A program made the position numbers and the translations under genes. From Monarcha castaneiventris obscurior (taxonomy: Eukaryota; Chordata; Aves; Passeriformes; Monarchidae): a stretch of 64,000 nt of DNA. This document shows positions 34,606 through 48,300 of the stretch, one piece after another; within the stretch, counting starts at the first letter, position 1, and each line of letters begins with the position of its first letter. Under the pieces are notes generated by a model, which had not been told where the DNA came from, searched no databases, and was given only the letters and a program-made list of their open reading frames with translations. The stretch spans positions 1,250,001 to 1,314,000 of the forward strand of contig JAMPIT010000682.1 of assembly GCA_026261815.1 (NCBI GenBank), read 5' to 3'.

Positions 34606-35962
34606 TAAGTCAGTCTCAGTCCAGATCTCACTTAGAACTCTCATTTAATCAGCAATTGGCAGTTTTTCTTTTTACATTCAATATTTTCTTCCTAGCACAT
34701 CTCTTACTATTATTCACAGCATTGCTGTCCTTTGTGACTGTAGGCTGAAAGGCTGCATAAAAAGGAGTTTAATGGGAAAGTTCTGAGAAATAGAAGTTCT
34801 GGAAAAACGTTTTCACTTCAAGTGTACTCTCACAAGTGGTTTCAGTGAAGCAGTTGGTAAAGGTTAATTGCTAGCTGATAAAAATATGTGAGCAGGAAGG
34901 CAAAATGAGCCTGGCCACTCTATCTAAGAGTTGCACAGGCATTAATATATTATAATCATTGTAGCATGTTAAAAAAATGGATTAAGTCTTTACACTTGAA
35001 AATAGACAATTATTAACTCATTCAATGGAACTTGTAACAATGCTCACCAAGGCTGAGTCATTTGTCAATAGCATAGGTGTGCCACATTTAGATGAAAGAG
35101 GTCCAATAGGAAACAAACTCTATATTGCCAAAATACTTACTTTTTTCCAGTGCATTTCAGTAACTGTAAAACAATTAACCTGCAAATTTTGGAGGTTTTT
35201 GTTATGATTTGTGTCAATTGCTCCTAAAGTAAATACTGACTTGGACTTCTGGTGTTTCACATTTAGGAGCATTTCAGACTGTCCAAGTCACAAAGTCTGA
35301 TCTAAGTTAGAAGATGACACTGAGCTGTAACGTTCAGGGAAAGTAACTGAGCTGCTCTGTGGCTTTGCAATTGTGAAAAAGTATTTTCCTATTTTTATTA
35401 GGTCATATCCAGTCATTCCACCATGAGATGAGTCTGTGAGAAGAACCTGTGGTTGACTTTTGTCTCCCTCTGAAACAGAAAAATTAACAATTTCATGTAG
35501 GTAAAATATCACATCCCTTGAAAATAAAATATTATCTCCATTATTTTCTATGCCACTGCCATTAGAAAATGAATGGATACGTTTAAATTTTGACAGTGAA
35601 ATGCATTTTTATGAGAAGGAATGGCCTGCTGAGATTTTGCCACTGAAAAATAATAATTCCACAGCTCATATTACCATGCACACACAAAAAAAACCTAACT
35701 GGGATGATAGAGCAGCCTCGCACTGCTGCAGATTGTAAGATCTTGAACCAAGAATTTTAGGGCCAATGAAAAGTTTGTAGACTTCTGTTCGCTTTCAACA
35801 CCTTTTTTTTTCTTTTTTTTCTTTTTTTCAAAGAATGCATTCTCAGTGAAGTGGGGGGAAAAAAAGTTTTTATTGGTTTTCCAGATACACATATTATTTT
35901 ATACTGGAATACTTATTTTGATAATGATGATGATAATTAATTAATTGATAATAATAATAGTT

Positions 35963-36028
35963 GTTATTCTTATTTTGTTCTTATTCTTATTCTTATTCTT
36001 ATTCTCATTCTTATTCTTATTCTTACTA
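35963..36028. repeat. (TTATTC)n simple repeat
   Basis: Imperfect hexanucleotide repeat 'ttattcttattcttattctt' with single-base interruptions. It follows a run of ataataat and taattaattg words. Confidence 0.9.
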
Positions 36029-39000
36029 TTTTCTATTAAATTGAGTTTAATTCTAACTACAATATATTGACCCAAACAGAATTTTTTTCTCCATCCTAGC
36101 CACGGACAGTCAAATCTACTTTATTGTATATTCACTAACAAAACCAGCCTGGCTGGTCAGAACTATTCAGAAATGAAAGTTATGTTATCTCTATTAAACC
36201 ATTATTCCCATTACTGGGATCTCCATACAGACTTTTTTTGGTAAATCATCAGGGGTTAATTATGCACAACAGCAAAAGGTGATTTTACAATGCATACAAA
36301 TAAACAAATACATAAGTTAATGTCTTTTAGACCTTTTTTCCCCCCTCCACCTGTTTTCATCCTAGCCTGGGATGAGTTATAAGGCAAAAACATTTTGAGG
36401 AAATCACACCTGTAGTTGTTGTTCAGCTCCCCTCCTCTGATCTCCCTGGCACCTTGGGGTGAAGGGGTGTTCCTGTGCAAGGCCTGCTGTACAGAATGCC
36501 ATGTTCCAGGGCTGAAAAAAAAGGAAAACAATTCAGCTTTGTTCCTGTCAGGGTCTTGGATCTCTCAAGCATTAAGTGTGCTCACGGGAGCAGATGTTGC
36601 TTGGAGCTGGCCTTGAAATGAGAACATGGAGAGCTCTGATAAATGAGCTGCCTCTTTTACAGGCACAGCAGCAGAATTTCCTCAAATGTATGAGGGAGAA
36701 GTAAGAACATTTAGTGCCAAGCAGGGTAGTGTCCTCATATGAACTACGGAGCCATACAGAGTTTGATTATCAGAATAGAAATATTCCTGTTTGGTTATTG
36801 GAGAGAAGGAAAGATGTGCTATTCCCTTTAGTTTATTCATTTCTTTGTAAGTTTTTGTTACTTCTGTCAGAGACTGGAGATGGAGGAGGCACCTGGGTGA
36901 GAAGACAGAAACAAAGAGTTTTAAATCTAACATCAAAAACCTGTTAGATGAACATTCCTAATAACAATTTTGAGTCAAAATGGGGAACATGTTGGAAATT
37001 TATTCACCATAGACATTTTCACAAACCCCACAATTTTCATGCATGTATTTACACTGTAACATCCAAGATTTTTCATAGACACTACCAAATTGTGCCCAAT
37101 GTCTTGCATCACGGTGTAGGTGTTTGGTTTCTTTTAATTACTACCAGAACATCTCATCTAACTTTGTTTAATGGATACCCCAAGCTTTATCCAGAGAAAC
37201 AGTGGTTTATTAAATTTGCTGTCCTGCTTAGACAGTTACCATTAAATTTTCTGGGGTGTACAAACCCATGAAGTGGCTCCCTGGCTGCAGCTGCAATGTA
37301 TTAATCAAGTTCTGTGGGGTGTGTAGGCCTTTGGCTCCTTAACTCTCTCAAGATACCTTTCTTGTTCTGTGACATCTAATTCATCTCTAGTTACATGATA
37401 ACCATTAAACCATTCTTTATTGACTTTTGTTCTTCAGCTGTTGACTGAGTTCTCTAAGGGTTGTGGATCCATGGAGTTCCTTCCTGCAGGTGCAGCGAGG
37501 TAATTTCTCAGGGTTTTCTACTGACACTCAGCCAGCACAAATCTAAATCAAAACCAGCTAAAATAACAGTCAAGCATTTCTTAATTAATTAAACATAGCT
37601 CATTACAAAATTTTTAAAAAAATCACAAAACTCCTGGCTAATTAAGATGTAACTCACCGTCCAGTCAGGTTCAATTTTGCACTGATCTTCCACCATCTCT
37701 GTTTTACACAGTAATTGATCAGTCCAACAGCCTTTCCTATGCCTACCTGATATGTTTATTCAGCTTAAAAGTAAATACATGACCTCCTCATAAGGTTTGA
37801 GTAGGTGCAAAGAGAAAAAACCTTTAGTCTCAAATTCCCTAAACAAATGCATTTGCTTACCCTGTTCTAGCTTATTTTAGTTTGCCTCTGGACAAAGAAG
37901 GAAGGAGAGTGGGAGGATGTACATTTTGTTACTGATCTAAGAGAATGGAATACATAGCTCAGATCTGAATAAGACAAGAATAGACAGTGAGTACTAAATT
38001 CCCTGGGCACTTCCCTTAGCTAAAACACAAAAGTAGGTGTTTATGAAAATTTTTCAGCCAAAATTGTTCATGACAACTGACCCAGAGTTGTGCAAGTTGT
38101 ACCTGACAAAAATACAGCAGTGCCATCCACATTTTCAAAGTCAGTTTCTAGTATTCATACAGCAAATCTCCAAGCTCCAAGCTAAGTGCTAAAGTATGTA
38201 TTCAAATGTCTCCTTATAGCAATGGGTGTGTCAGATGGGTGATTTAGTCTGAAATTTTAAAGTTGTAATCAAACCATGGCAAAACAAATTACTGCAAATC
38301 CGTGTCTAGTGGTTACATTAATTTCCAACCTTGCAAGTGAAAAGTACCACTTCAGCTCAGGAGACTTTCAGGACACAACCTGTGTGTAGTTCCCTGGTTT
38401 TCCTGAAAAGCAGAGAGTTTCTGTGATCTCCTTGTATGCACAAACCTGCTTGGTTTGAGAACATCATGAGCCCAGGGGTTTCAGCACAGGTTTTACACAG
38501 AACATACACATCCTGTGTCCTCTGGAATGTCTGCATATGCAACAGAGCTTCAAAAGGGGTTTTTTGAGAAATTCAGATATTTTGTCTCACAGGCAAGTTT
38601 TGTCTGTCCATGTATGGGGGTGGTGGGTGAACTGAAATCGAGGACAAAACACATTGTGGCATAAACACACAGCTTTTAGCTACATAGGTTTATCTCTTCT
38701 ATTCATAAACAATGTAATAAAAAGATATCAAGTCATAAATAGAACATGTTTTATAGCAGATTTGTTTTCTTTGTTTGTTTCCAGTTTTCACACGAACGCC
38801 ACGATCCTCAGTTATTATCCATTTGAAACAAATTCCCATATAAGTGCACTTTTCTTCATACTCCTCCTCCTCGCAGCAAAGATTTGGGCCTTAGTATCAC
38901 TCACAACCAAGTTTAATCAGTCTTAAAATTAGAATAGCAGGCCTGATGTTTAGCAATAATAAACACACAAAGTTCCCAGCAGTGAGTAAGAAAAACATGT

Positions 39001-40442
39001 AAACAGAAATGCCAAGCTGGTGCTCATTTTCTCAATACAACGAATTTCTGGGAATATAAAACTCCCACTTTTCCATTTTCAGAATGATTTTCAAAGTTTT
39101 AGAGAAAAGCAATAAATCTAAAGTATTTCTGGTCAGTAAATAATATCATTCAGTTCTGTTGTTAATAGGACTGCTCACAAAGCTGCAGTTTGGATGCCTT
39201 TCTGGCACTTTTCAAACTTCTTACACTGATTTTTTGTTTTAGATATGAGATATAAGTCACACCTTTCATATAATTTGGTAGCTTCTCTGCCTTGGGACAG
39301 CACGTGAGGAGAAAAAAGCAGTAATCTGAATAAAGCACAGGCATTTTCAAAGTGAACTGTGAATTTGAGCTCCTGCAGCCTGCACAACATTATCAGAAGC
39401 ACTGGTTAGAGGCACAAGTAGCTTTTTTGCCAGACACTCCTGCCTGTTTTTTTGGGTCAGCTGCTTCCAGAATGAGCACCTGCGTGGGCCTGAATTATCG
39501 CCCACTCCTGGCCTATAGAGACTCAAGAGGTCTAACACAGAAAAAAGCATCATATCCTGAAATAAGAGAGTTAGACCCTTATCTCACAAAGCCTTTCTCC
39601 GTGTTCTCTAGTTAGTGTCATTCACAGCACCCAGAAGACCAAAAAGACAGGATTCAAAAAAAAAAAAAAAAAACCAAACCAAAACAAAACAAAAAAAAAC
39701 CAGAAAAGAAAAAAACTGTAGCTTTTATGATGGATATCTTGGAGTCTAGTTGCACCAGAGAGCATAATGGCCAGGTTTTTAATTCCAGAACTGCATAGAA
39801 AAGTGGCAGCCTGCCAGAAGTGGTCAGAAAAACCTTGGTCTGGAGAGGTGGGAATGCAAAGCCTGCTCTCTGCTGAGGGTGCTGTGGCATTACCTGCAGC
39901 TGAACGAGCACACGTTTGTCACACAGCAGGGAGGCCTCTCTCAAGGAAAAGCTCCAAATCTCTGCATAAAAAGAAAAATCTGTCTTGAAAAGGGCTTGGC
40001 AAAGAAAGGGGTTCCCAGGCTCAACGCAGTATTTTGGGTTCTGTACCAAAGAAATTTACACCTGGAGACCCAGAAGGAGCTTAGCCAAACTTGCATTTCC
40101 TCAGAGAAATACCTCACCACCGCTGTGACTTTCTGCAGGATTCAGGAGGTACTTTCAGAGATCACAGCTGCACACATTATTCCCATAAACTCTGGTCTGT
40201 GAGTCAAGAATGCCTGACATAGTTTACAGTCTTGATCTGTTTCCTTCATCTGGTATTGTTAAAATAAGGATGCATTTCCCCATCAGCATTTTCATTCCCC
40301 CACTCACCTTCACCAAAGATATTATTATGGCCTCAGCTAACACATGAGTTTAGAAGTAGAAGGAAAAACTGTCCTGAATACATTAAAACAGAGTCAGGGA
40401 GGCTGGATTTTGTCTTTGATTTAAAACTCTGAAGTAGTTTTA

Positions 40443-40506
40443 CAGATTAGGTGAGAGAGAAAATTCCTCAGTTTCACAGATTAGGTGAGATACAAAATTC
40501 CTCAGT
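40443..40506. repeat. Tandem duplication of about 33 bp
   Basis: 'cagattaggtgagagagaaa...ttcctcagt' is followed directly by 'cagattaggtgagatacaaa...ttcctcagt', differing at a few bases. It is a small local duplication in otherwise unremarkable DNA. Confidence 0.85.
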
Positions 40507-40959
40507 AAACATCCCTTAACATGGCTTAGGATGTATTTTAATTGGCTCAATACAGCCGTGTAAGGTAATTATGGGCATTAGTTGTTTCTGTGACCAGTTT
40601 CATAAAGCCTGTATCTTGGCCAGTGCTGCATTGACTCACTTATTTAGAAACTGGACTAAATTGAGCAGTAATCCTCCTGCTGGCCTTCAAACCTCCCTCT
40701 CTTCAGCCTCCTTTGCAGAGGGGTGAATGTCAGAATTTAACAGAGCACTGGCAAAGTTTAAAGTGAAAACTGAAAAGAGGGAAATCATATGTGAGGAAAG
40801 TTTACTCACACAATATATGTAACATAAATTTTACCTCGAGCCTCCATTTCCGTATTTTACTTAGAGATCACTGGGGACGAAGTACAAAGATGTGTGTGTT
40901 CAGCAAACAGTTGAGCCCAAAAAGACAGATGGTTTTGGTAGTGAGTGGGCTGCAGGGGT

Positions 40960-41671
40960 GGCTTCTGTGAGAGGAGAGACTGGGGGATGCCCCAGTGTCA
41001 GACAGCTCCAGGACGGAGCAGCTGCTGGGGAAAGCTGAGCCCCTCGGTGACATTGGTGTCAGCTCTGTCACATCGTGTGAGAGAGAGGGTAAAAAACACG
41101 GCACAGCAGCTGTGAGAGAGAGGAGTGCGACAAATGTGAGAAGAGCAGCCCTGCAGACACCCAGGGCAGCGCAGGAGGAGGGGTAGGAGCTGCTCCAGGC
41201 GCCGGAGCTGAGATTCCCCTGGGGCAGCCCATGGACGGGCAGCTGAGCCCCTGCAGCCCATGGAAGTGAACAGGGGAGCAGAGATCCCCCTGCAGCCCCT
41301 GGAGGAGCCCAGGCCGGAGCAGGGGGATGTGTCCTGAAGAAAGCTGCAGCCCTTAGAGGGCTCCTGGCCTGTGGGGATCAACACGGAAGCTCCTGAAGGA
41401 ACTGCACCTCATGGAAAATATTCCCACTGGAGCAGTTCTTGTGGCGTTGCAGAAGGTGTTTTATCCTCCTCTGCTATTAACTGGCAATAAATTAAATTAA
41501 TCTTCCCCATGTTTTGCCCATGATAGTAACTGGTGAGTAATCTCCTTGTCCTTACCTTGACCTGTGAGCTTTTAATCTTGTTTTCCCCCCTGCTGTCTTG
41601 CTTAAGGAGGAGGGGGAGTGAGAGGACGGCTTGCTGAGCACCTGGCAGCTGGCCAAGGTCACCCCACCACA
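40960..41671 (+). mobile_element. LTR of an endogenous retrovirus, internally deleted copy
   Basis: It matches, from memory, a widespread avian LTR. Early on come 'ggcttctgtgagaggagaga' and 'gcaggaggaggggtaggagc'. Repeated blocks of the type 'cccctgcagcccatggaagt' or 'ctggagcagttcttgtggc' follow. Then come 'ggcaataaattaaattaatc', 'ccatgttttgcccatgatag' and a 3' end 'gtcaccccaccaca'. The aataaa at about 41487 is a plausible polyadenylation signal. No target duplication was found, so the 5' edge is approximate and may be truncated. No retroviral genes are attached. Confidence 0.6.
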
Positions 41672-41877
41672 GCCGCTGTGGAAAGGCAGCCAGGGAAGGA
41701 GCAGAGACAGATCTGTTAAGGAATCACTCCAAAACATTTCTGTGGCTGTAGCCTTTGGATAAGAAATTTTGCAGCTGGCTACACATGAGCATCAAGGGAT
41801 GCATTTGCTCCCTGGCTGGTACAGCATGCTCTCATCTGCTAGCCTCAGTTTCAGGATATTCTCAGTGTAGAGGGGCA

Positions 41878-42357
41878 TCTTCCTTCCTTCCTTCCTTCCT
41901 TCCTTCCTTCCTTCCTTCCTTCCTTCCTTCCTTCCTTCCTTCCTTCCTTCCTTCCTTCCTTCCTTCCTTCCGTCCTTCCTTCCTTCCTTCCTTCCTTCCT
42001 TCCTTCCTTCCTTCCTTCCTTCCTTCCTTCCTTCCTTCCTTCCTTCCTTCCTTCCTTCCTTCCTTCCTTCCTTCCTTCCTTCCTCTTCCTTTCCTTCCTT
42101 CCTTCCTTCCTTCCTTCCTTCCTTTTCCTTCCTTCCTTCCTTCCTCTTCCTTCCTTCCTTCCTTCCTTCCTTCCTTCTCTTTCTTTATCTCTCTTTCTTT
42201 CTTTCTCTTTCTTTTTCTCTCTTTCTCTCTTTTTTCTCTCTTTATTTCTCTCTCTCTTTCTCTTTTTTCTCTCTTTCTTTCTCTCTTTCTTTCTCTCTCT
42301 CTTTCTCTTTCTCTCTTTTTTTTCCCTCTCTCTCCTTCTCTCTTTCTCACTTTCTCC
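41878..42357. repeat. (TTCC)n microsatellite grading into a polypyrimidine tract
   Basis: About 200 bases of nearly pure ttcc (one interrupting G at 41972) continue as tcctt/ttcct variants and then ctttctct-type sequence until 42357. All open frames across it are repeat artefacts. It lies about 200 bases beyond the LTR end. Confidence 0.97.
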
Positions 42358-45300
42358 TGATACCTGGGGGCATTAGCTCTTACCTGATATTTCATGCATT
42401 GTACACAGCACAGACGCAATCACTGTCTGAAATTAGTTTGTGTTCTGAACAGTTTTCAAATAAAACTGTTTTTATGTAAAATGTGACATGCTGTCTGTGT
42501 CACTGAGAGAAAGATGTGCACAGAAGCATCCGTGTGAGGAGATACCTATTTCAGGAAGGGGGGAAAGAAAGAGTGTTAGATGTATAGGGAAGAGGACTGG
42601 AACTTGCTCAATGTCACCAATAGCTACAGTAGCAGATCTGACAGATTTCCAAACCTTGACCTGTGTAAGTTCTATCCATCCCTGAATCAGCTTATTAAAA
42701 ATCAGTTTGGTGCCCAAGGCTTTATGCTGTTTGTTTAATAGGCAACAAGATTAATTGTTAGATTTGGGGGCTGTTGGGGACTGCCTGTCATTCTTGATTA
42801 AAAACAGCAGCAATGACCACGATAAAAATAGTAATTATAAGAAAAATATCCAGAAACAACAGCAGCTACTAAAAATGGGCAAGGAATTACAAACGTCAAA
42901 TGCTACAGTGACATCAAGTGGTGAAACACCACCCTTCCTGCTGTGGTTTCAAAGCTAAATTTCTGACACTTCTCACACCTCACTCGTGGTCCATGTCAGT
43001 TGCAGTGCTAGAATCTATTCTCCTTGTTAGTATATTACTTTTCCTACAGAAACCAATAATAAAATTCTTTCCCCCACCAGCACCCAAAAGTTTAAATCAG
43101 TTCTAGTGAGAGGAAAGAAAAGGTTTAACACTTTGTATTCTCAAGAGGTCCCTTTGTTCCTGCTTATATCATGTGTCTGACAGAGGTGACACAATTCACC
43201 AGGAGTAAATTTCTCTTTCAAATAACAGTTTGAGAAGTTTCTCCTTCCATTTATTCATCAAACAAATTTATAAATGCTAGCAATATAACACCTGTGCTAA
43301 AAAATAATGGTATTAAAAATCGTTTGTTTGGTATTGTCATTGCATAAACAATATTTAATTGTGTGCTACTACTATTTTTTCCAAATATTAGTACCTCCAC
43401 AACTGTTTACTAACATTTGTAGTATAATCTGTTCTTTAGTTTGCATTGTAGTAGGTGGGCATGCAATGCATGGCTTAATAAAAAAGAAAAAATTCTTTCT
43501 TACAGGACTTAAAATGGATTTATAACAAGACTTGAGCCACAAATTTTCACTCTTAAAGGCACAATTAAATACACAGTTGACACAGTTGATGTTACTCACA
43601 TGCTAATTCAGAAAAGCAATTAAGACTCACTAATTTGGATGTGAGCAGAGTTAAACACATGCTTTAAAAGTCTAGCTGTTAACCTAAAAAAACCCATGTA
43701 AGTATTACACCAATTGTAAATACATTGATATATTATTCCATTAAAAAAAACCTAGATAGTTATGGAAGAATTGCCTTGCTTTATTTTTGCCACATGAGGA
43801 ACAAGTAAACTGTGAGCCTATTGGCACAAAATTTCCAGCCCAAAGGCTCTGATTTATTAAATCATGTCCTAGTAGGAATTGATCTTATGCATGCAAGTAA
43901 TGTTAGGAAGCCTTTATTTTTTGTATTGATGTGGAAGATTATTCAGGATTAAAATGGAGGATCAGATGTTTTTGATGCCAGAGGAGCTTTCCTATCAGAA
44001 AAGCCCAGCCATCCACAGAGACTGCAGGGAAGAAAGTTGGAAAAGTGCACAGTTGTTGTCTTTGTTTTTTACTTTTAATAGGAAAATTGGGTGGAGAAAG
44101 ATATGAATGGCAGAAAGAGAATACTTTTAATGTAAATCATTACTAATCTTCACTTCCCTTGCCTGGGGAGCCATCCCATATTTCTTCTTGAGGGTCATAA
44201 GGTGTCAGGCAGCAAGACAAAGGCCTGAGTGGGGCTTACAAGGTTTACCTAACAGACACACAAGGTCTAGAAAGAATCATTTTAGCATCCTGAGTTATTG
44301 ATGAAAATCAAAGCAGTGGGAGGATTTATCTTCCTTTTTTTTTTTTTTTCCCTTTTCTCTCTCTCACAGTGCTGTACACAAGCAGAGATTGAGGTTTGAA
44401 TGCTTGTTTTTCCTGTGGATTTAGTGCCTGTCCATGACAGGTGATGCAGTTAAAAGAGAGAGAGTGAGAAAGAAAAGGAGTGCTTTGGAAATAATGCACT
44501 TTTAAACTACAGAGATTGTAAAGCTGAAAGTGTAGAAATAGGAAAAAAAAATCTCACTTGGCAGGGGAACATTACAGAAGATTCTTTACATGCATTGCAT
44601 GAATTCAGGTGAACAACACTCAGAAATTTAAGATGAGAAATTCAATAAAATGTTTTGGGGTTTTTTTGTATACTGTAACAAATTAACAATACAGAGATTC
44701 AGGGTTGTGTGTTTCTTCAAACAGCAAATCATTTTTTTTCCTAAAATTCCAGGTTTTGCAGCTGGTTTTGAAGGGCTGCATAGAAACTTCCCCTTTCAAA
44801 GAGAAAAATGTCACTGCTTTCACTCTGAGGAGAAAGGGAAAAGCAATTCTGCCTGTCCATGCTCCTGAAGATGCCATCAGAAAACAGACATGTCCGGATC
44901 CACAAGCAGAAATGTCATTATTTTTTTTCAGGCTAGCTATCTAGCTGCATTTCCCTATCTAAAATACAGAAAAAAAGGTCCTTTTTTATGTTGGCTGTCA
45001 CTGCTTTTGCTGCATGACTGAATGTGAGTGTAGCCATTTTTTATTAAATGGAATGAAGCTGACTTGCAAATAGGGGGAAAAAAGAGATCTGAGATCATTT
45101 AGGCTGCAAGACCAATTTCTGCAGCTCTGTTTGAGTCATGCTGTAGCACATATATAAGTGGCAGATGTGTAATGATTTCCAGACACAGAAGTGTGGTTGC
45201 TCACTCGGTGAGGAGTCCAATTCCTGTCAAGTGCATCTGAATTCCAGGAGCTTGAGTTAATCTGGAGCAGCTGTTGCCTATCTACAGAAGGTTTGAAAGG

Positions 45301-48300
45301 AATTCTTACCAAAGGTTGAAAATGTATGCGTAGATATTTGTGTGTATATAAACATAATAATATATGTTTTACAAAGCCTCACTGAGTCCCACAGAAAGCT
45401 TGCCATTCAAGAAATAATTTATTTTCTGGTTTGGAAATTAATAATACTCCAGTGCAGAGAATACTACAGAGTAGATCTGAAGTTTCAGTGTCCTTTGAGA
45501 AGCTTTGGTTAAAGACAGCATTAAAAGCATCAGAAATTAAGATAAAACCATTAGCACTCTCTCCTGAGGGTGCACACTTTCATGTTTACAAATGTTTACA
45601 TTTGTATCCATATCTGTAGACATGTAGGAAAAAACTCTCTGATTAGTTGGTCAAACAATGACATATTTTTATTCCTCACTTAAGGAAATTTTAAAAGTTG
45701 CTTTGGTTATTCATTGAGTTTTAAATCTGGTTTTGATATTTTGCTTGGAAAAGATCAAATGAACTATAATAGATTTGTGAAATTACAGGTTCTTTTTCCT
45801 ATGGATAAAATTTCGTGTTCAGTACCCCATGTTATCATGGAATTGGGACTCTTTGCTTTAAAATTCTAGTAAGAAGACTTACAATCATAGAGAACAGTGC
45901 AGATACTAATTTTTGATACCGAACCCCCTATCTAGCTTAGGAAAATACTTCACAGTTTCAAGTGTTACTTTCAGAGTAATCTAACACATTACCATGGAAC
46001 GTTCATGTGATGGGGAGGTCATAAACCCAAACCAGAGTCTTTCAGTTTTATTAATGACCACTACCTGGGATACCCAGACCTCCAACACCTTGAGAAATAA
46101 ACAGTGCCTCCTGACAAAGGGGAGGTTCTGTGTTTTGTGGGCCCAGTGTGGAAATTCCTGGTTAATTCTGAAACTAATTTTTACCTGTATTGTCAGCAAG
46201 TCCATGACAACAGGGCTCGGAAGTGCCATTTCTAAGATCAAATAAAACACCAGAAACATCCCTGTGGCTGTCAGAGGGTGATATCAGGCTGCTGAAAGCA
46301 TCTTGCACCTATGTGAAGGTGTAAGAATTGAGTGAGCCTTAACAAATCTCAGAAGAAAGTAGAGGTTCAGTAAATGCACCTAATTCAGTGGAAGAGAGGC
46401 TTATTTTTATAAGCCAATACAATACAGCAAAACTAAGGCTGTTTCTGCAAAAATTTAATCTATGCTGTTAGGTGCATAGGAGGAGTTACCCACAAAAGCA
46501 GATTCTCATGAACACTTTTGATGAAAATGTAAATTTTGATGAACACCTAAATTAAGATCTAGTGTGGGACACCTTAGGCCCATGCTGAGCTACCCCAGGG
46601 AGAAGTATTTTGTGCAAAGATTGGAAAAGGTGAGCTTTGTCTGTAGAAATTTCTATCAAACATCGAAGATCTGCAGCACAGCCTGTTTGGTAATGTGACA
46701 AATGCAGGAGTGTGAGATATTTGTCATCATAGATTTTGTATTTTAGACTGAACAGCAAACCTGGAAGACACAGTAAAAGGAGACAAAGAGTACACCTTTG
46801 CTAATAGAACTGCTGCTTGAACCCCATTCAGTAAAGAAAATACATTGCAAAAGTACTTATTAGAGTAGCCTTTGTAATGAGAAGCAAAAGACCAAACCTT
46901 CTGCATAGCAGAAGAGGGAGACAGTATCTCAGCTGAGGAAAAAACAATATTATCTGCCTTTGACAAAATGATGATAATGTCAAGACACTGCTAACTATCA
47001 TCCAGAAAAAATATAAGTCTGCCGGAAACATTAAGGGGAAAATGCATCCAGACAGATGCAGGAGGCTTATTAGAGAAGCCCTTCCACAGGGATCCCTTTG
47101 TGTTCCAAACTCGTTCCCAGAAAGGAGCCTGGGTGTGGCTGGATCCAATCTTAGCCCCAGACTTTGCCAATGGGTAAAGGAACTTTGTCCTGCAGGATTT
47201 AAAGATGACAAATCACGTGTATTTACATAAAGTGAATTATTTATCATGATGAATGATTAGACTGAAAATTTCAATTGGAATTGTTAACTTCACAGTACAA
47301 AAGCTAAAACTACTATCACTGTGTTGTATAGTTTAGTGCACCAGGTCAAAGCAATTATATTAAAGCCATCATTTTAAAGGTGGCAAAAATAAACAGACAT
47401 CAAGTAGAGATTGATGTAACTCACCAGATCAAGACTTGTGGGCAGGTCTCTTTCTCTTGACCTCGAGGAGAATCCTTGGAGTGGCATCCCCCTCCCAAGG
47501 GAGGAAACTTCACATTCACACGCCAAGGAGGAATGTGCTGGAAGAACCTAATAGATGAAAGTGAAGTTGGACTTTTATAGTGTAAAGGGATAGAACTGCA
47601 AATCATATGTCTCCCAGTCATCTTGGCAAATCTTATCTGAAGATAAAAAACCTTTGCCTCACTATCAGGGCATTGATTCAGGGTTGGTGAGCCAGACTGG
47701 TTTTGGTACAGTTCAACACCAAAACCAGCACATGATGCCCACCACTGATAGCTTGGAAAACAGGGTGTTGGCTGAGTTGTTTGCCCACATTTCAAGGGTG
47801 AAGAGTCCTGCTGCACTGGCACAGAGCCTTAGAGTCCTCAAGGCTGCACCTCCAAGCCAGCTGAAGTCAGACCTTGTAGATGGGGACACACAGAGAGCTG
47901 CCAGTGACCGAGGAAGGACTCAGGTGAGCAGGACTCAGCTGGATGCAGGGCGTGGCTCACAAGTGTGCCCACCTGCCCCCTTGCCCCTCCTTCTGCCACT
48001 CCTGTTCCTCCCCAGGTCATTTCCACCCTTGGCTGCTGGTGGTGGGTTTCATGCTGGGCTGGGGCTGTCCTGGGACAGTCCTGGCAGGGCCACAATGAGG
48101 TGGGTCAGTCCTCAGGAACCTCTGGTTTGAGTTCCTGCCTGCCAGCCTGGGCTCCAGGGGGCTGTGCTGTGGGCCTTGGACTGGCTGGTGGGTGGCCCTG
48201 GGATGACACTGGGAGCAGCTGGGACATTTGGGGTCCCCTTTCTGCCCTTGTCACTCTGTGCTCCTCGCTGGGTGTGCAAACGAGCTGTATCACATAACGC

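Larger units (their letters stand above)
34606..40959. other. Intergenic DNA, no gene recognised
   Basis: Six kilobases of AT-rich sequence. It holds the TTATTC repeat (35963-36028), an A-rich stretch at 39655-39715 ('aaccaaaccaaaacaaaaca') and a short tandem duplication at 40443-40506. No exon-like conserved frame was seen on either strand. Confidence 0.55.

Noticed and set aside
41755..42419. Long open frames on both strands encoding repeated LPSF or KEGRKEGR-type proteins
   Set aside because: They are translations of the TTCC/polypyrimidine microsatellite, not genes.
47654..48130. 158-codon plus-strand frame and overlapping antisense frames
   Set aside because: Composition shifts with the local GC-rich patch, nothing resembles a known protein, and frames are open on several strands at once.
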